Source of the DNA: Prolixibacter sp. NT017
GTDB lineage: Bacteria; Bacteroidota; Bacteroidia; Bacteroidales; Prolixibacteraceae
Assembly: GCF_009617875.1 (NCBI RefSeq)
Contig: NZ_BLAV01000001.1
Span: 3,844,001-3,908,000 of the forward strand
DNA length: 64,000 nt
Direction: 5' to 3'
Part shown: positions 36,413-45,941 of the stretch, piece by piece
Layout of the letters: every line of letters starts with the position of its first letter
Position numbering within the stretch: position 1 is the first letter of the stretch
The notes under the pieces: model-generated
What the model saw: the letters and a program-made list of their open reading frames with translations, nothing else
Databases searched by the model: none
Told to the model about the DNA's origin: nothing
Position numbers and translations under genes: made by a program

Positions 36413-37246
36413 ATGAAGATTACTGATTTACAAGGAACCGTTACGTTGAGTAACGATGTGGAAATGCCCTATTTCGGATTGGGAGTTTTCCAGTCGGAAG
36501 AAGGTGAAGAAGTAATGAACGCGGTGAAGTGGGCTATCGAAGCTGGTTATCGTCACGTGGATACGGCAGCATTGTACCGCAACGAAAAAGGCGTGGGACA
36601 AGCCATCCGCGAAAGCGGCATCAACCGGAAAGAAATATTCGTTACCTCCAAAGTATGGAATTCCGACCAGGGATATGATCAAACCCTGAAAGCTTTCGAT
36701 ACCAGCCTGAACAAGCTGGGGTTCGATTATCTCGATTTGTACCTGGTTCACTGGCCGGTGAGCAGAAAATACAAGGACACGTGGAAAGCGCTCGAAAAAC
36801 TATACAAGGACGGGAAAGTACGCGCGATTGGCGTCTCCAACTTCATGCAACATCACCTCGAAGATTTGATGCAGGATGCAGAGATTATGCCGATGGTCAA
36901 CCAAGTGGAATTTCACCCACGGTTAGTACAACAGGAACTGGTTGATTTCTGCCTGAAGAATAATATCCGCCACGAAGCGTGGAGTCCGCTGATGCAGGGA
37001 AAAGTTCTGGACCTGCCCGAAATTAAAGCCATCGCAAAGAAGTACGGGAACAGTACAGCCCAGGTGATTTTGCGCTGGGACCTGCAGAAAGGAGTAATCA
37101 CAATTCCGAAATCTGTTCACAAGGAACGCATTGTTAGCAATGCCGATATTTTCGATTTCTCACTGAGCGATGAAGAGATGAAAACACTGGATAGCCTGGA
37201 CAAAGGTGAACGCAATGGCCCGGACCCAAACAATTTTGATTTCTAA
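36413..37246 (+). CDS. Aldo/keto reductase
   Basis: 277 aa, typical TIM-barrel length. The catalytic tetrad is present as D50 and Y55 (GYRHVDTAALYRNE), K80 (FVTSKVW) and H113 (YLVHWPV). The AKR pattern also shows in VRAIGVSNF, VNQVEFHP and the late nucleotide-binding IPKSVHKERI. It reduces aldehydes or ketones with NAD(P)H; close relatives include 2,5-diketo-gluconate reductase-like enzymes. It is monocistronic with a terminator immediately downstream. Confidence 0.94.
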   Translation: MKITDLQGTVTLSNDVEMPYFGLGVFQSEEGEEVMNAVKWAIEAGYRHVDTAALYRNEKGVGQAIRESGINRKEIFVTSKVWNSDQGYDQTLKAFDTSLNKLGFDYLDLYLVHWPVSRKYKDTWKALEKLYKDGKVRAIGVSNFMQHHLEDLMQDAEIMPMVNQVEFHPRLVQQELVDFCLKNNIRHEAWSPLMQGKVLDLPEIKAIAKKYGNSTAQVILRWDLQKGVITIPKSVHKERIVSNADIFDFSLSDEEMKTLDSLDKGERNGPDPNNFDF

Positions 37247-37261
37247 AACATAGAATTTAAA

Positions 37262-37290
37262 AGGTCACCCGGGAGAGTGGCCTTTTTCTT
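37262..37290 (+). terminator. Terminator after the aldo/keto reductase
   Basis: GGTCACCCGGGAGAGTGGCC forms a short hairpin and is followed by CTTTTTCTTTC. Confidence 0.75.
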
Positions 37291-37407
37291 TCTTTTCATT
37301 GCGCCTGATAAAACATAACAGCGTCCTCAATCTATCTTAATTGTTATGATTTGCCGTCATCCCAAATATGAATGACAATTCACTCATATTTAATAAAAAA
37401 ATCGTTG

Positions 37408-37415
37408 TACATTTG
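37408..37415 (+). promoter_or_regulatory. -7 element of the DEAD-box helicase gene
   Basis: TACATTTG lies 99 bp before the start, leaving a leader of about 90 nt, as is common for cold-regulated helicase genes. No cold-box motif could be recognised. Confidence 0.5.
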
Positions 37416-37513
37416 CCCGACTTTTCCCGATAGGTTGGAAAAACGATAATGATTTGTGGCAGACTTGGTTTAACGGTTCGATTAAAGCGGGAAGGCCCAA
37501 TTAAATTTTTTAC

Positions 37514-39247
37514 ATGATACAATTTGAAGAAATGGGCCTGGACCCCCGGATTATTAAAGGGATCCAAGAACTGGGATTTGAAGAACCCTCTCCGATTCAG
37601 GAGAAAATTATTCCACACTATTTACAGTCACCCGGCGATATGGTCGGTCTTGCACAGACCGGAACCGGTAAAACCGCTGCATTTGGATTGCCAATACTGC
37701 AGAGCATTGATACCAGCAAAAAAGTGCCCCAGGTACTGATTTTAAGTCCAACCCGTGAGTTGTGCGTACAGATAGCCCGCGAAATGGAGCTTTACGCGAA
37801 GTTCCTTCCGAAGGTAGATATTGTTTCGGTATATGGTGGTGCTGCCATCGAGCCGCAAATTCGTGCGTTGAAGAAGGGACCGCAGATTATTACAGCGACC
37901 CCCGGACGTATGCACGATATGGTTCGCCGGAGAAAAGTCGATCTGTCAAGCATTGATATTCTGGTTCTCGACGAAGCAGACGAAATGCTGAACATGGGCT
38001 TCCAGGAAGATTTGGATGCCATTCTGGCTGGAACACCGTCAACCAAGCACACGTTGCTCTTCTCTGCCACGATGCCGAAAGAGGTAGCAACCATCGCGAA
38101 GAAATACATGACTTCGCCGGTAGAGATCACGGTAGGAAAGAAGAATGCAGGCGCCGATAATGTGAATCACATCTATCATATGGTGCATGCCCGCGACCGT
38201 TATGCGGCGCTCAAACGGGTCATGGATTTCCATCCTGATATTTACGGCATCGTATTTTGTCGTACCCGGATGGAGACTAAAGATGTGGCTGCCAAGCTAA
38301 TTCAGGACAATTACAGCGCCGAAGCTCTGCATGGAGATTTGTCGCAGGCACAGCGCGATTTCGTGATGGAAAAATTCCGCACCCGTGGCGTGCAAATGCT
38401 GGTCGCTACCGATGTGGCTGCCCGCGGCCTGGATGTGAATCATCTGACCCACGTTATCAATTACAATTTGCCCGACGATACCGAGAATTATACGCACCGA
38501 AGCGGTCGTACCGGACGTGCCGGACGCTCCGGAACTTCCATCTCCATCATTAATATGAAGGAGCAAGGAAAAATCCGGATGATTGAAAAGACCATCGGGA
38601 AGAAATTTGAAAAAATGCCTGTTCCGGCTGGTGAAGCCATTTGTGAGCGACAACTGCTGCATTACATCGATCGCGTGGCCGAAACGGAAGTGGACGATAC
38701 CCAGATTGAAGGTTATATGTCAGCCATTCACGAGAAACTGGAGGGCCTGACCCGCGAAGAGCTTATCAAACATTTCGTTTCGATGGAGTTCAATCAACTG
38801 TTAAAGTACTACCGTGAAACAGAAGATCTGAATGCGGTAGAAGCTTCGGCTGGAAGAGAAGGTCGGGACGGCAGGCAACACAACAAGCGGGATAACCATA
38901 ACGAAAAGGGTATCCCGATGACCCGTTTCCACATCAATATCGGAAGCAAAAAAGGATTGAGTCCGAAAGATTTGATCGCCATCGCTGTGCGAGCTACCGG
39001 AAAACGTAACCTGGAAGTTGGCCGCATTGATTTGCTCCGCAATTTCTCATTCGTGGAAATAGACAGCACACAGGCCGGTTCATTTGTTCAGCAGGCTAAA
39101 AAGCTGACGTTCGACGGCATTCCCGTCGTGGCTACCGAATCGGACGAGCGCCCCCAACAGAAGCAACGCTTCAATGGTGACCGGCGTGGCAGAAGCGGAG
39201 GCGGAGGTGATTTCCGCAAAAGAAACGACCGAAAAAGAAGACGTTAA
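37514..39247 (+). CDS. DEAD-box ATP-dependent RNA helicase with DbpA-type RNA-binding domain
   Basis: 577 aa. The Q motif GFEEPSPIQEKIIP, Walker A AQTGTGKT (about 47-54), PTRELCVQ, VLDEADEML, SAT, and the second-core motifs FCRTRMET, DVAARGLD and HRSGRTGRAG are all present. The C-terminal ~75-residue domain (FHINIGSKKGLSPKDLIAIAV ... FSFVEI) is the DbpA RNA-binding fold. The tail is an RGG-like basic stretch. It unwinds structured RNA, probably during ribosome assembly or at low temperature. The gene stands alone between a promoter and a terminator. Confidence 0.95.
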   Translation: MIQFEEMGLDPRIIKGIQELGFEEPSPIQEKIIPHYLQSPGDMVGLAQTGTGKTAAFGLPILQSIDTSKKVPQVLILSPTRELCVQIAREMELYAKFLPKVDIVSVYGGAAIEPQIRALKKGPQIITATPGRMHDMVRRRKVDLSSIDILVLDEADEMLNMGFQEDLDAILAGTPSTKHTLLFSATMPKEVATIAKKYMTSPVEITVGKKNAGADNVNHIYHMVHARDRYAALKRVMDFHPDIYGIVFCRTRMETKDVAAKLIQDNYSAEALHGDLSQAQRDFVMEKFRTRGVQMLVATDVAARGLDVNHLTHVINYNLPDDTENYTHRSGRTGRAGRSGTSISIINMKEQGKIRMIEKTIGKKFEKMPVPAGEAICERQLLHYIDRVAETEVDDTQIEGYMSAIHEKLEGLTREELIKHFVSMEFNQLLKYYRETEDLNAVEASAGREGRDGRQHNKRDNHNEKGIPMTRFHINIGSKKGLSPKDLIAIAVRATGKRNLEVGRIDLLRNFSFVEIDSTQAGSFVQQAKKLTFDGIPVVATESDERPQQKQRFNGDRRGRSGGGGDFRKRNDRKRRR

Positions 39248-39266
39248 ATCGTCTTATCATCATACC

Positions 39267-39297
39267 AAACCCGGAAATATTTTCCGGGTTTCTTTTT
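39267..39297 (+). terminator. Terminator of the DEAD-box helicase gene
   Basis: AAACCCGGAAA-AT-ATTTTCCGGGTTT followed by CTTTTT. Confidence 0.85.
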
Positions 39298-39300
39298 GCC

Positions 39301-39337
39301 AAAAAGAAAGGCCCCACCAATTATGGCAGGGCCTTTC
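39301..39337 (-). terminator. Terminator of the downstream-reading DUF4252 gene
   Basis: Minus-strand AAAGGCCC...GGGCCTTT followed by CTTTTT, back to back with the helicase terminator. Confidence 0.8.
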
Positions 39338-39364
39338 CTTACTGTTTGATGATTTTATCAAGGC

Positions 39365-39931
39365 TTAATTTTTTGCAGGCTTTTCGGGTTTTGCTGGCTT
39401 ATCTGGCTTTTCCCCCTTCTCTATATCATTCAGGTGTTCCAGTCCGCCGATGTGAACGCCCTGCCCGATTTTGGCAATCTCGTTCATATCGAGGTTTCCG
39501 GTGATGCTGATAAGGGCATTATCGTCGCCGCCAACCACCATCAGCAAATGGGATATTCGTTTCTCTTTGTTCTCTTTGATGTAGAACTTAACAACCTGAC
39601 CTTTCTCCTTCACATCCATCAGCAACTCATACTCTCCTTTGATTTTGTCGAAGAAATGGTCTTTGTTCAATTCATCATAGAAGTTGAGCGATTTGTTCAA
39701 GCCTTCGTCGTCCACCGAAAGGATACGAATTCCCGTAAGGCTCGACAACATGTTCTGGGCTTCCTTGTCGTCCTGCTCGAACTGAGACGCCATACCCAGT
39801 AATTTTCCTGAAATATTCACGGTAGTGAAACCATCCTTACCAGAATATTTGTCAAATAACTTATCGACTGCATCCTGTGCCATCATCTGAAATGGCAGTA
39901 ACATCAACAGGATAATAAATAGTTTTTTCAT
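39365..39931 (-). CDS. DUF4252 protein (sigma-linked), copy 1
   Basis: 188 aa from MKKLFI at 39931. The signal peptide (about 1-19, ending MMAQ) directs it to the periplasm. The family core is visible as DKLFDKYSGKDGFTTVNIS (about 22-40), IRILSVDD, and a late VVGGDDNALISITGNLDMNEIAKIG. A Lys/Pro/Glu tail (EKPDKPAKPEK) closes it. DUF4252 proteins occur next to ECF sigma factors in Bacteroidota; molecular function unknown. It is the last gene of a four-gene unit with a second DUF4252 gene at the other end. Confidence 0.85.
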   Translation of the reverse strand: MKKLFIILLMLLPFQMMAQDAVDKLFDKYSGKDGFTTVNISGKLLGMASQFEQDDKEAQNMLSSLTGIRILSVDDEGLNKSLNFYDELNKDHFFDKIKGEYELLMDVKEKGQVVKFYIKENKEKRISHLLMVVGGDDNALISITGNLDMNEIAKIGQGVHIGGLEHLNDIEKGEKPDKPAKPEKPAKN

Positions 39932-40023
39932 TTGAGTATTTTTTAACGTTTTAAGGTCAAATGGAATTCGCATAAAGAAATAGACGCTTTACAGAGCGCT
40001 CCTGCTTATGCTCATTTCATGGC

Positions 40024-40584
40024 TTATTGTTTTATCTTCAGATTCACGATTACATTCATTTGTGCATACCCTTTACCATACAATTCCAGCGCCTGGTAAA
40101 GCGGCTTCGTATCTTTTTCCAAATCAGGAATTTTATTCAATTGCTGAATCCCCTTATTGTAATTCACCGACACATATTTCAGTGCATCCATGCTCATCTC
40201 GTATGCCTGCTTCGGATTTTCCGGTGTATTCATCGCCAGCTGATTTTGCTGCATTTGCTGATTATTCCAGATATTCAGAGCTAAAAGCACCACAATAATG
40301 GCTGCGGCAATACCTGCCATCCAGGTAAACTGGTGTGTAAAACGCTTCCGCTGAATAATCCGTTCGCGCTTTTCTATAGCACCGGTAATCCGTTCGGCGA
40401 AAGCCAGTTCTTCCATTTCATTTACCGGTTCCTCCAATCCTTCAAAGAACGGGCGATTCATTTCCAACGCTTCCGGCAAATCCCGGTTCTCCCGGAAAAA
40501 GTCCCGAAGCTCCTGCTCTTCCTGTAAGGAGCTCAGCCCCTCAAAGTACTTTTCCAGTAATATTTCTGCTCTTCGGGTTTCCAT
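40024..40584 (-). CDS. Single-pass membrane protein, putative anti-sigma factor
   Basis: 186 aa. The cytoplasmic N-terminal ~85 residues begin METRRAEILLEKYFEGLSSLQEEQELRDFF, the pattern of Bacteroidota anti-sigma-like proteins with a zinc-less helical head. One membrane helix follows (about 88-106, FTWMAGIAAAIIVVLLALNI) and then a periplasmic tail. The start overlaps the sigma-factor gene by 44 bp, the usual translational coupling of sigma/anti-sigma pairs. No FecR domain is present. Confidence 0.72.
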   Translation of the reverse strand: METRRAEILLEKYFEGLSSLQEEQELRDFFRENRDLPEALEMNRPFFEGLEEPVNEMEELAFAERITGAIEKRERIIQRKRFTHQFTWMAGIAAAIIVVLLALNIWNNQQMQQNQLAMNTPENPKQAYEMSMDALKYVSVNYNKGIQQLNKIPDLEKDTKPLYQALELYGKGYAQMNVIVNLKIKQ

Positions 40585-41086
40585 GGTTGATTCGTTTTAT
40601 CATTTCATCACGCACTTTTTTTCGTGCTCTCGAAAGATTCGCCCTGACCGCACTGTTCTGCATATCCAGTACCCGGGCGATTTCATTCAGTTCGTAATGT
40701 TCAATATCCCGCAGGTGAATCACGGCGCGCTGTTGTTCCGGCAACTGGTCGATAATTTCTTTCGCCAGCCGCGCTGAATCCTTGTGTTCTGCCACCTCAT
40801 CGGCCTGCTTCATGTCCGAAATCCATTCGGTACGTGCCTTCATCTGGTCCAGCGAGATACTCCGGTGTTTCTGTATCTCATCGATGCACAGATTCCTCGT
40901 CATCCGCATGGCGTAAGCTTCAATGTTATCGACTCCTGCCAACTCCGTCCGCCGACTCCAAAGCTTCATAAACACCTCCTGCACCACATCCCTGGCTTGC
41001 TCATCGTCGCGGAGAAACCGGACGGCGAACCGGAGCAACTTGCCGGACATCGGGACAACTTCTGTTTTAAATGTTTTGGAATCCAT
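40541..41086 (-). CDS. ECF RNA polymerase sigma factor
   Basis: 181 aa from MDSKTF at 41086; a start at 41122 is possible. Region 2 reads LLRFAVRFLRDDEQARDVVQEVFMKLWSRR ... NIEAYAMRMTRNLCIDEIQKH. Region 4 is QRAVIHLRDIEHYELNEIARVLDMQNSAVRANLSRARKKVR. It belongs to the sigma-70 ECF group and probably responds to an envelope signal relayed by the overlapping membrane protein. It is bracketed by two DUF4252 genes. Confidence 0.9.
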   Translation of the reverse strand: MDSKTFKTEVVPMSGKLLRFAVRFLRDDEQARDVVQEVFMKLWSRRTELAGVDNIEAYAMRMTRNLCIDEIQKHRSISLDQMKARTEWISDMKQADEVAEHKDSARLAKEIIDQLPEQQRAVIHLRDIEHYELNEIARVLDMQNSAVRANLSRARKKVRDEMIKRINHGNPKSRNITGKVL

Positions 41087-41152
41087 TGCTTGAGAGCGAT
41101 TCGTTGATTCAGTCACTATCATGACTCCCCTTCCGGGAAATCGTTACATCAG

Positions 41153-41698
41153 TTAGTTCACTTTTTTCACCTTCGCAGTGTCAAGCCGGCTCAGTTCGTT
41201 CATTCCGCCCACGTGAAGCGAGCGATCGAGATCGGCAATCTTTTTCAAATCCATTCGCCCGGTAATCGAAACCAGCGTATTTTCCTGGCCTCCCACGATG
41301 ATGATTAGCTCGCGGATGAAATTCATTTTGTCCATCCGGGCAAAAATGTGAACACGATCGCCATGATCATTCGTTTCCAGTAACAGTTCGTAATTCTTCT
41401 TCAGTTGGTCAATAGCGCCGCTGGCCCGAAGTTCGGTGTAAAAATCGACGCGGTTATTCAGATCCTTGTCTTCGATGGTTATCACCCGGACCGAATTTAC
41501 CTGACTCAGAATTTCTTTGGCGTCCTGGTCGCTATCATCCACAAACCAACGGGCAAACCAAATAAGCATATGCGGAACATTCACACTTTCCACTCCCTCA
41601 CGTCCGGCGTATTTATTGAACAAATAGTCGGTGGGGTTGCTTTGCGCCATCGATGCGAATGGCAACAACAGGAACAACAGGATAACAAGCTTTTTCAT
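41153..41698 (-). CDS. DUF4252 protein (sigma-linked), copy 2
   Basis: 181 aa. The signal peptide ends SMAQ (about 18). The core is shared with copy 1: DYLFNKYAGREGVESVNVP, VRVITIEDKDLNNRVDFYTEL, NYELLLETNDHGDRV, and IIVGGQENTLVSITGRMDLKKIADL. The C-terminus HVGGMNELSRLDTAK matches the HIGGLEHL of copy 1, so the two genes are clear paralogues. It is first in the unit. Function unknown. Confidence 0.85.
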   Translation of the reverse strand: MKKLVILLFLLLPFASMAQSNPTDYLFNKYAGREGVESVNVPHMLIWFARWFVDDSDQDAKEILSQVNSVRVITIEDKDLNNRVDFYTELRASGAIDQLKKNYELLLETNDHGDRVHIFARMDKMNFIRELIIIVGGQENTLVSITGRMDLKKIADLDRSLHVGGMNELSRLDTAKVKKVN

Positions 41699-41829
41699 AT
41701 CTAGCGTATTTTTAGGTTCATTAACGACGATTCAGAATTCTCATTTTTTCACCACCTTAATGTAGGTGTTTTATCAAGAAGACCCGATTGCCGGAAATAT
41801 GTTACATGGACAGTCGCATTTTTTTTAAT

Positions 41830-41858
41830 AAAAAAAGCCCCTCCGTTTCCGGAGAGGC
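41830..41858 (-). terminator. Terminator of the feo operon
   Basis: Minus-strand GCCTCTCCG-GAAA-CGGAGGGGC followed by seven T, about 90 bp after the Cys-rich FeoB partner gene. Confidence 0.85.
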
Positions 41859-41948
41859 GATTTAAGGTCTGCTCTTTCAGTTGACCGACTATTCAGCAGA
41901 GCAGATTGGCCAGGCAGGTATATCTAAACAAATCGCTGATTTTTCTTT

Positions 41949-42161
41949 TCAGGAACAGCAAGAATGACTCTTGCTCACCACACGTGGTGCACGGGGCGGA
42001 TGATGACAGGCACTGGTGCCGGCCACATTTTTCAAATCACAACCGCTGCAGCCCGCACAACCGCCTGACGCTTCTTTTGACCGAAGATTCCGGACAACGC
42101 TGTACACCATGTAGGCAAAAGCCGAAAAAATAATAACGTAAACCAATATATTTTGTACCAT
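41949..42161 (-). CDS. FeoB-associated Cys-rich membrane protein
   Basis: 70 aa from MVQNILVYVI (42161); a longer reading from 42215 would overlap the end of feoB and is not favoured. One membrane helix (about 4-22) is followed by a cluster CAGCSGC and further Cys/His residues (ACHHPP, SHSCCS) that could bind iron. The gene lies 19 bp downstream of feoAB. Homologous small Cys-rich proteins accompany FeoB in Bacteroidota and are thought to aid Fe(II) transport, though the mechanism is unproven. Confidence 0.85.
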   Translation of the reverse strand: MVQNILVYVIIFSAFAYMVYSVVRNLRSKEASGGCAGCSGCDLKNVAGTSACHHPPRAPRVVSKSHSCCS

Positions 42162-42180
42162 TACTTGTGATTTTGGGGGG

Positions 42181-44667
42181 TTAAACAAATAAACTTCCAA
42201 TCTGGTAGGTGGCAAAAGACACTACCCAGGCGATTGCTGTTGTATAAACCATCATGAACACGGCCCATTTCCAGTTCGCTTCTTTTTTAATAGCTGCAAT
42301 GACCGCCACACACGGAAAATAAATCAACACAAAGAGCATGAACCCGAAGGCAACCAAAGGTGTGAAAACCTTCTGCCCTTTTAATTTACCGGAAGTGTGC
42401 GTCTGTTGTTGCAGTTTCTGAACCAGTGTTCCCGAATTCCCTTCGTCTTGTGCCTGGTAAAGAATGCCCATCGTACTCACTACAATCTCTTTGGCGGCCA
42501 GACCAGTCAGGATGCTTACCCCGATTTTCCAGTCGAAGCCCAGGGGTTTCAACACCGGAGCCAATGCATGTCCCATCCGGCCGATGTACGATTGCTCCTG
42601 ATGCTCGGAAGCTTTGGCCATTTCCAGCTGCGATACCTGATGCTGCTTCTGTGCTTCACCCAGCGAAGTGCTGTTTTCTACCTGGGCAATGCTCGCATCG
42701 TAGTTCTGCGAATAGTTGACATGCCGGGGGAAGTAACTCAGCGCCCAAATCAAAATGGAAGCCACCAGAATAACACCACCCATTTTCTTCAAGTACTGAA
42801 CACCTTTGTGCCACATGTGAATGGATGTATTCCGCAGGGTTGGCATCCGGTAGGGCGGCAGCTCCATAACGAACGGAACGACTGCTTTGCGGAAAACCGT
42901 ATTCTTCAGCACCAGCGCTACCACAATGGCCATAATAATACCAATCATGTAGATGGAAAAGAGCATCAGCCCCTGGTTTTTGGGGAAGAACGCCGAAATG
43001 ATTAACACATAAACGGGTAACCGAGCGCTACACGACATGAACGGCGTAATCATCATCGTCAGGATGCGGTCCTTCCGGTTTTCCAGGGTACGGGTGGCCA
43101 TCACAGCCGGCACGTTACAACCGAAGCCCATGATGAGCGGGATGAACGATTTTCCGTGCAGTCCGATTTTGTGCATCAACCGGTCCATGATGAACGAAAC
43201 ACGCGCCATGTAACCGGTATCTTCCATAAAGGAGATGAAGAAGAACAGAATGAGGATGTTGGGCAGAAAGACGATCACACCGCCAACACCGCCAATTACA
43301 CCGTCGACCAGCAAATCTTTTAAAGGACCGGCCGCCATGTGGCTTCCCACAAAGTCGCCAATGTATCCCACGCCGGCATCAATCCATTCCATCGGGTAAT
43401 TTCCCAGCGTAAACGTAGCCTGAAACATTAGCCACATGGCAAAAAGGAAAATGGGAAAGCCCAGTATTTTATGTGTGATAAAGTAGTCAATCTCTTTGCT
43501 GCGCTGTCTTTTGCGTTCGCGACTTTCGACGTAAGTTTCATTCAGCGCACCGGCAACAAAACCGTATTTCGCATCGGTAATCACCGTTTCCGACGATTCG
43601 CCGAACGCTTTCTCCAGCTGGGCAATTTCGCGATTGGTCAACTCATTGATGCGATCGAAATTATCGCGGTTTTTCAGCATTGAAAGGGTCGTCCGGTCGT
43701 TCTCCAACAACTTCACCGAAAGGTAACGCGACGAATATTTATCGACCAACCGATCATCTTTATCCAGCTCCTTCCGGAGAACATCGATGGATTTTTCAAT
43801 ATCGTGTCCGTAGTTGATGTTTACGTATCGCACAATCGGGTCGCGGTCTTCGTACACATCAATTACTTTCCGCATCAGGTTTTTAATGCCCTGCCCCTTC
43901 ACGGCAACGGTAGGAATAATGGGAATGCCCAACATTTCGCCTAATTCACGAAATTTCAAACGGGCGCCTTTCTTCTCCAGCTCGTCGTACATGTTCAGGG
44001 CAATCACCACCTTGATGTTCATATCGATGAGCTGCGTGGTGAGGAAAAGGTTCCGCTCCAGGTTCGATGCGTCGACCACGTTGACAACCACATCGGGCAT
44101 GCGCTCCATGATGTGCGAGCGGACATATAATTCTTCAGGGGTATATTCCGTAATGGAATAGGTTCCCGGCAGGTCGGTAATATTAATCAGGTAACCATCC
44201 TGGCGCATGCGGGCCATCTTCGCATCGATGGTGACACCGCCGTAGTTTCCCACGCGTTCGTGCGAGCCGGAAGCCTGGTTGAAGAACGAAGTTTTTCCGC
44301 AGTTCGGGTTTCCCACCAGCGCTATATTAATCGTCTTGCTTTTTTCGTGGGCTGTCTTTTTCAGTACGTTGTCGGAAATAATACCGTTGAAGCCGTTCAG
44401 CTTTTGACTGTCGGCTTCGGCGCCCGACAATACATCAATCAGGTTGGCCTCGCTGCGGCGCAACGACACATTATAGCCCATGATTTCGTATTCCACCGGG
44501 TCCTGCAACGGCGCATTCTTGATGACACGCACCTTCTTCCCTTTCACAAATCCCATCTCGGTAATCCGTTTCCGGAAGGCTCCGTGTCCCAACACTTTCG
44601 TGATAACGCCCGATTCACCGGTACTCAAATTTGCCAACCGGTCAACCATCAGTTCTGTCGTCTCCAT
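42181..44667 (-). CDS. feoB: Fe(II) transporter FeoA-FeoB fusion
   Basis: 828 aa. The N-terminal ~80 residues are a FeoA SH3-like domain (TELMVDRLANLSTGESGVI ... VSLRRSEANLIDV). They are followed by the FeoB G domain (G1 GNPNCGKTS at about 119-127, DLPGTYSI, NMYD) and a helical guanine-dissociation-inhibitor-like segment. The transport bundle has two Gate motifs (FLPNILILFFFISFMEDTGYMAR and KIGVSILTGLAAKEIVVSTMG). It imports ferrous iron across the inner membrane. It is 14 bp after a porin gene. The fusion is normal for the phylum. Confidence 0.97.
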   Translation of the reverse strand: METTELMVDRLANLSTGESGVITKVLGHGAFRKRITEMGFVKGKKVRVIKNAPLQDPVEYEIMGYNVSLRRSEANLIDVLSGAEADSQKLNGFNGIISDNVLKKTAHEKSKTINIALVGNPNCGKTSFFNQASGSHERVGNYGGVTIDAKMARMRQDGYLINITDLPGTYSITEYTPEELYVRSHIMERMPDVVVNVVDASNLERNLFLTTQLIDMNIKVVIALNMYDELEKKGARLKFRELGEMLGIPIIPTVAVKGQGIKNLMRKVIDVYEDRDPIVRYVNINYGHDIEKSIDVLRKELDKDDRLVDKYSSRYLSVKLLENDRTTLSMLKNRDNFDRINELTNREIAQLEKAFGESSETVITDAKYGFVAGALNETYVESRERKRQRSKEIDYFITHKILGFPIFLFAMWLMFQATFTLGNYPMEWIDAGVGYIGDFVGSHMAAGPLKDLLVDGVIGGVGGVIVFLPNILILFFFISFMEDTGYMARVSFIMDRLMHKIGLHGKSFIPLIMGFGCNVPAVMATRTLENRKDRILTMMITPFMSCSARLPVYVLIISAFFPKNQGLMLFSIYMIGIIMAIVVALVLKNTVFRKAVVPFVMELPPYRMPTLRNTSIHMWHKGVQYLKKMGGVILVASILIWALSYFPRHVNYSQNYDASIAQVENSTSLGEAQKQHQVSQLEMAKASEHQEQSYIGRMGHALAPVLKPLGFDWKIGVSILTGLAAKEIVVSTMGILYQAQDEGNSGTLVQKLQQQTHTSGKLKGQKVFTPLVAFGFMLFVLIYFPCVAVIAAIKKEANWKWAVFMMVYTTAIAWVVSFATYQIGSLFV

Positions 44668-44681
44668 ATTCCGTCCCTTTC

Positions 44682-45851
44682 TTAAAGAGTAATTCCCAGC
44701 CTGATCATCCCAACTTTCGCTGTCGGCAGTTCAACGTCCGTTCCCGCCGGATGTACGATGTACTGAAAATCGGGTTGCAGGTATATATTATTGGTTACAT
44801 TGCATTTATAAGTCAATTCAATAGCGGTTTCATCGAGCTTGATAACACCCATGTGCGCATGGGCAATCGCCAGCCCCAGCACATCGCCACCATCCTTGTC
44901 GAAAACCCCGTAGTAGTTTATTCCGGTTCCGATGTAAAATGATACCGGATTGTCTTTCGTTGGCGCGATTCCCAATTGTGTGAAGAATCCCAGCGAACGG
45001 TTGTGCCCTTCCATATGGTAAAGCGTTTGGTCGCCCAGGAAATAGTAGCCGATGCTTTTCGACTGTTCGGCCGGGGCATTTCCGTTTCCGGAAGAAGGGA
45101 AATAGTGATAGAATCCCATCTTGTAGGTTCCGTCCAGGTCTCCCGAAAGAGTGACCGGCAACTGCACTTCCGAAATGGCGAGCAATCCTTCTTTGCTATC
45201 GAGATTCCATTTCAGGTTATGGGGATTGGCATCGAAACCGGTAGAACAGCCTTCGTACAAAGCCGCCATTAAGGTGAACTTGTCATTGGCCGACCACTTG
45301 ACCGATGCGCCCAATGCTGTCAGCGGGAAAATCGGGGCAGGTAAATTGCACGAAATGGTTGGGATAATCCCAAACGAGCTGTTCAGGTATTCACCGCCGT
45401 ATTCGGTGTTGGCATATTCCACGTTCAGGTCCTGCAAACCGGCAGTTATTTCAAATTGCCCCAACTTCTGAGAAAACCAGAATTCCTGGAAGAAGGTGTG
45501 ATCGCCTGCTTCAATATTCGAAGCCACCTGAACATCGCCAATCAGATCGGCTGAGGGGGAATCGCCGTGTGTAGAGGTTGCATGCAGATAAAGAGTTCCG
45601 CCATTCCACCATCCGGCTTTTTCGGTATCGAAATTCACACAAAACTGCGCCATCCCCAGGTAGGCATAGCCACTTTCGATTCCTCCGTTAAAATTGTAAA
45701 GATTATCAGCTGTATAAGCCGCTCCCAAACTAAAGGCTTCTTCTCTTCTGCGTTCTATCTCCTTTGCCCTTCCCATAAAGGGAAGACAAAAAACCAAATT
45801 CGATAACAGAACCGTACGCCATCGCAAACTCATCTTTATCCGGTATTTCAA
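44682..45851 (-). CDS. Carbohydrate-selective-type porin (OprB family)
   Basis: 389 aa. A signal peptide (about 1-28) is followed by an OprB-like beta-barrel (SLGAAYTADNLYNFNGG, YLGMAQFCVNFDTEKAGWWNGG, WFSQKLGQFEITAGLQDLN), ending LGITL at the last strand. The family forms diffusion pores in the outer membrane. The usual sugar preference may not apply here: the gene directly precedes feoAB, so it may let Fe(II) or another small solute into the periplasm. That link is inference from context. Confidence 0.8.
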   Translation of the reverse strand: MKYRIKMSLRWRTVLLSNLVFCLPFMGRAKEIERRREEAFSLGAAYTADNLYNFNGGIESGYAYLGMAQFCVNFDTEKAGWWNGGTLYLHATSTHGDSPSADLIGDVQVASNIEAGDHTFFQEFWFSQKLGQFEITAGLQDLNVEYANTEYGGEYLNSSFGIIPTISCNLPAPIFPLTALGASVKWSANDKFTLMAALYEGCSTGFDANPHNLKWNLDSKEGLLAISEVQLPVTLSGDLDGTYKMGFYHYFPSSGNGNAPAEQSKSIGYYFLGDQTLYHMEGHNRSLGFFTQLGIAPTKDNPVSFYIGTGINYYGVFDKDGGDVLGLAIAHAHMGVIKLDETAIELTYKCNVTNNIYLQPDFQYIVHPAGTDVELPTAKVGMIRLGITL

Positions 45852-45941
45852 ATCAACACTACAAAAATACCAGACACAAGTCGCCCGTGGAATACCTACT
45901 TATTAGGATATCCCGGCCATGGGTCACAATATGTAATGAGG

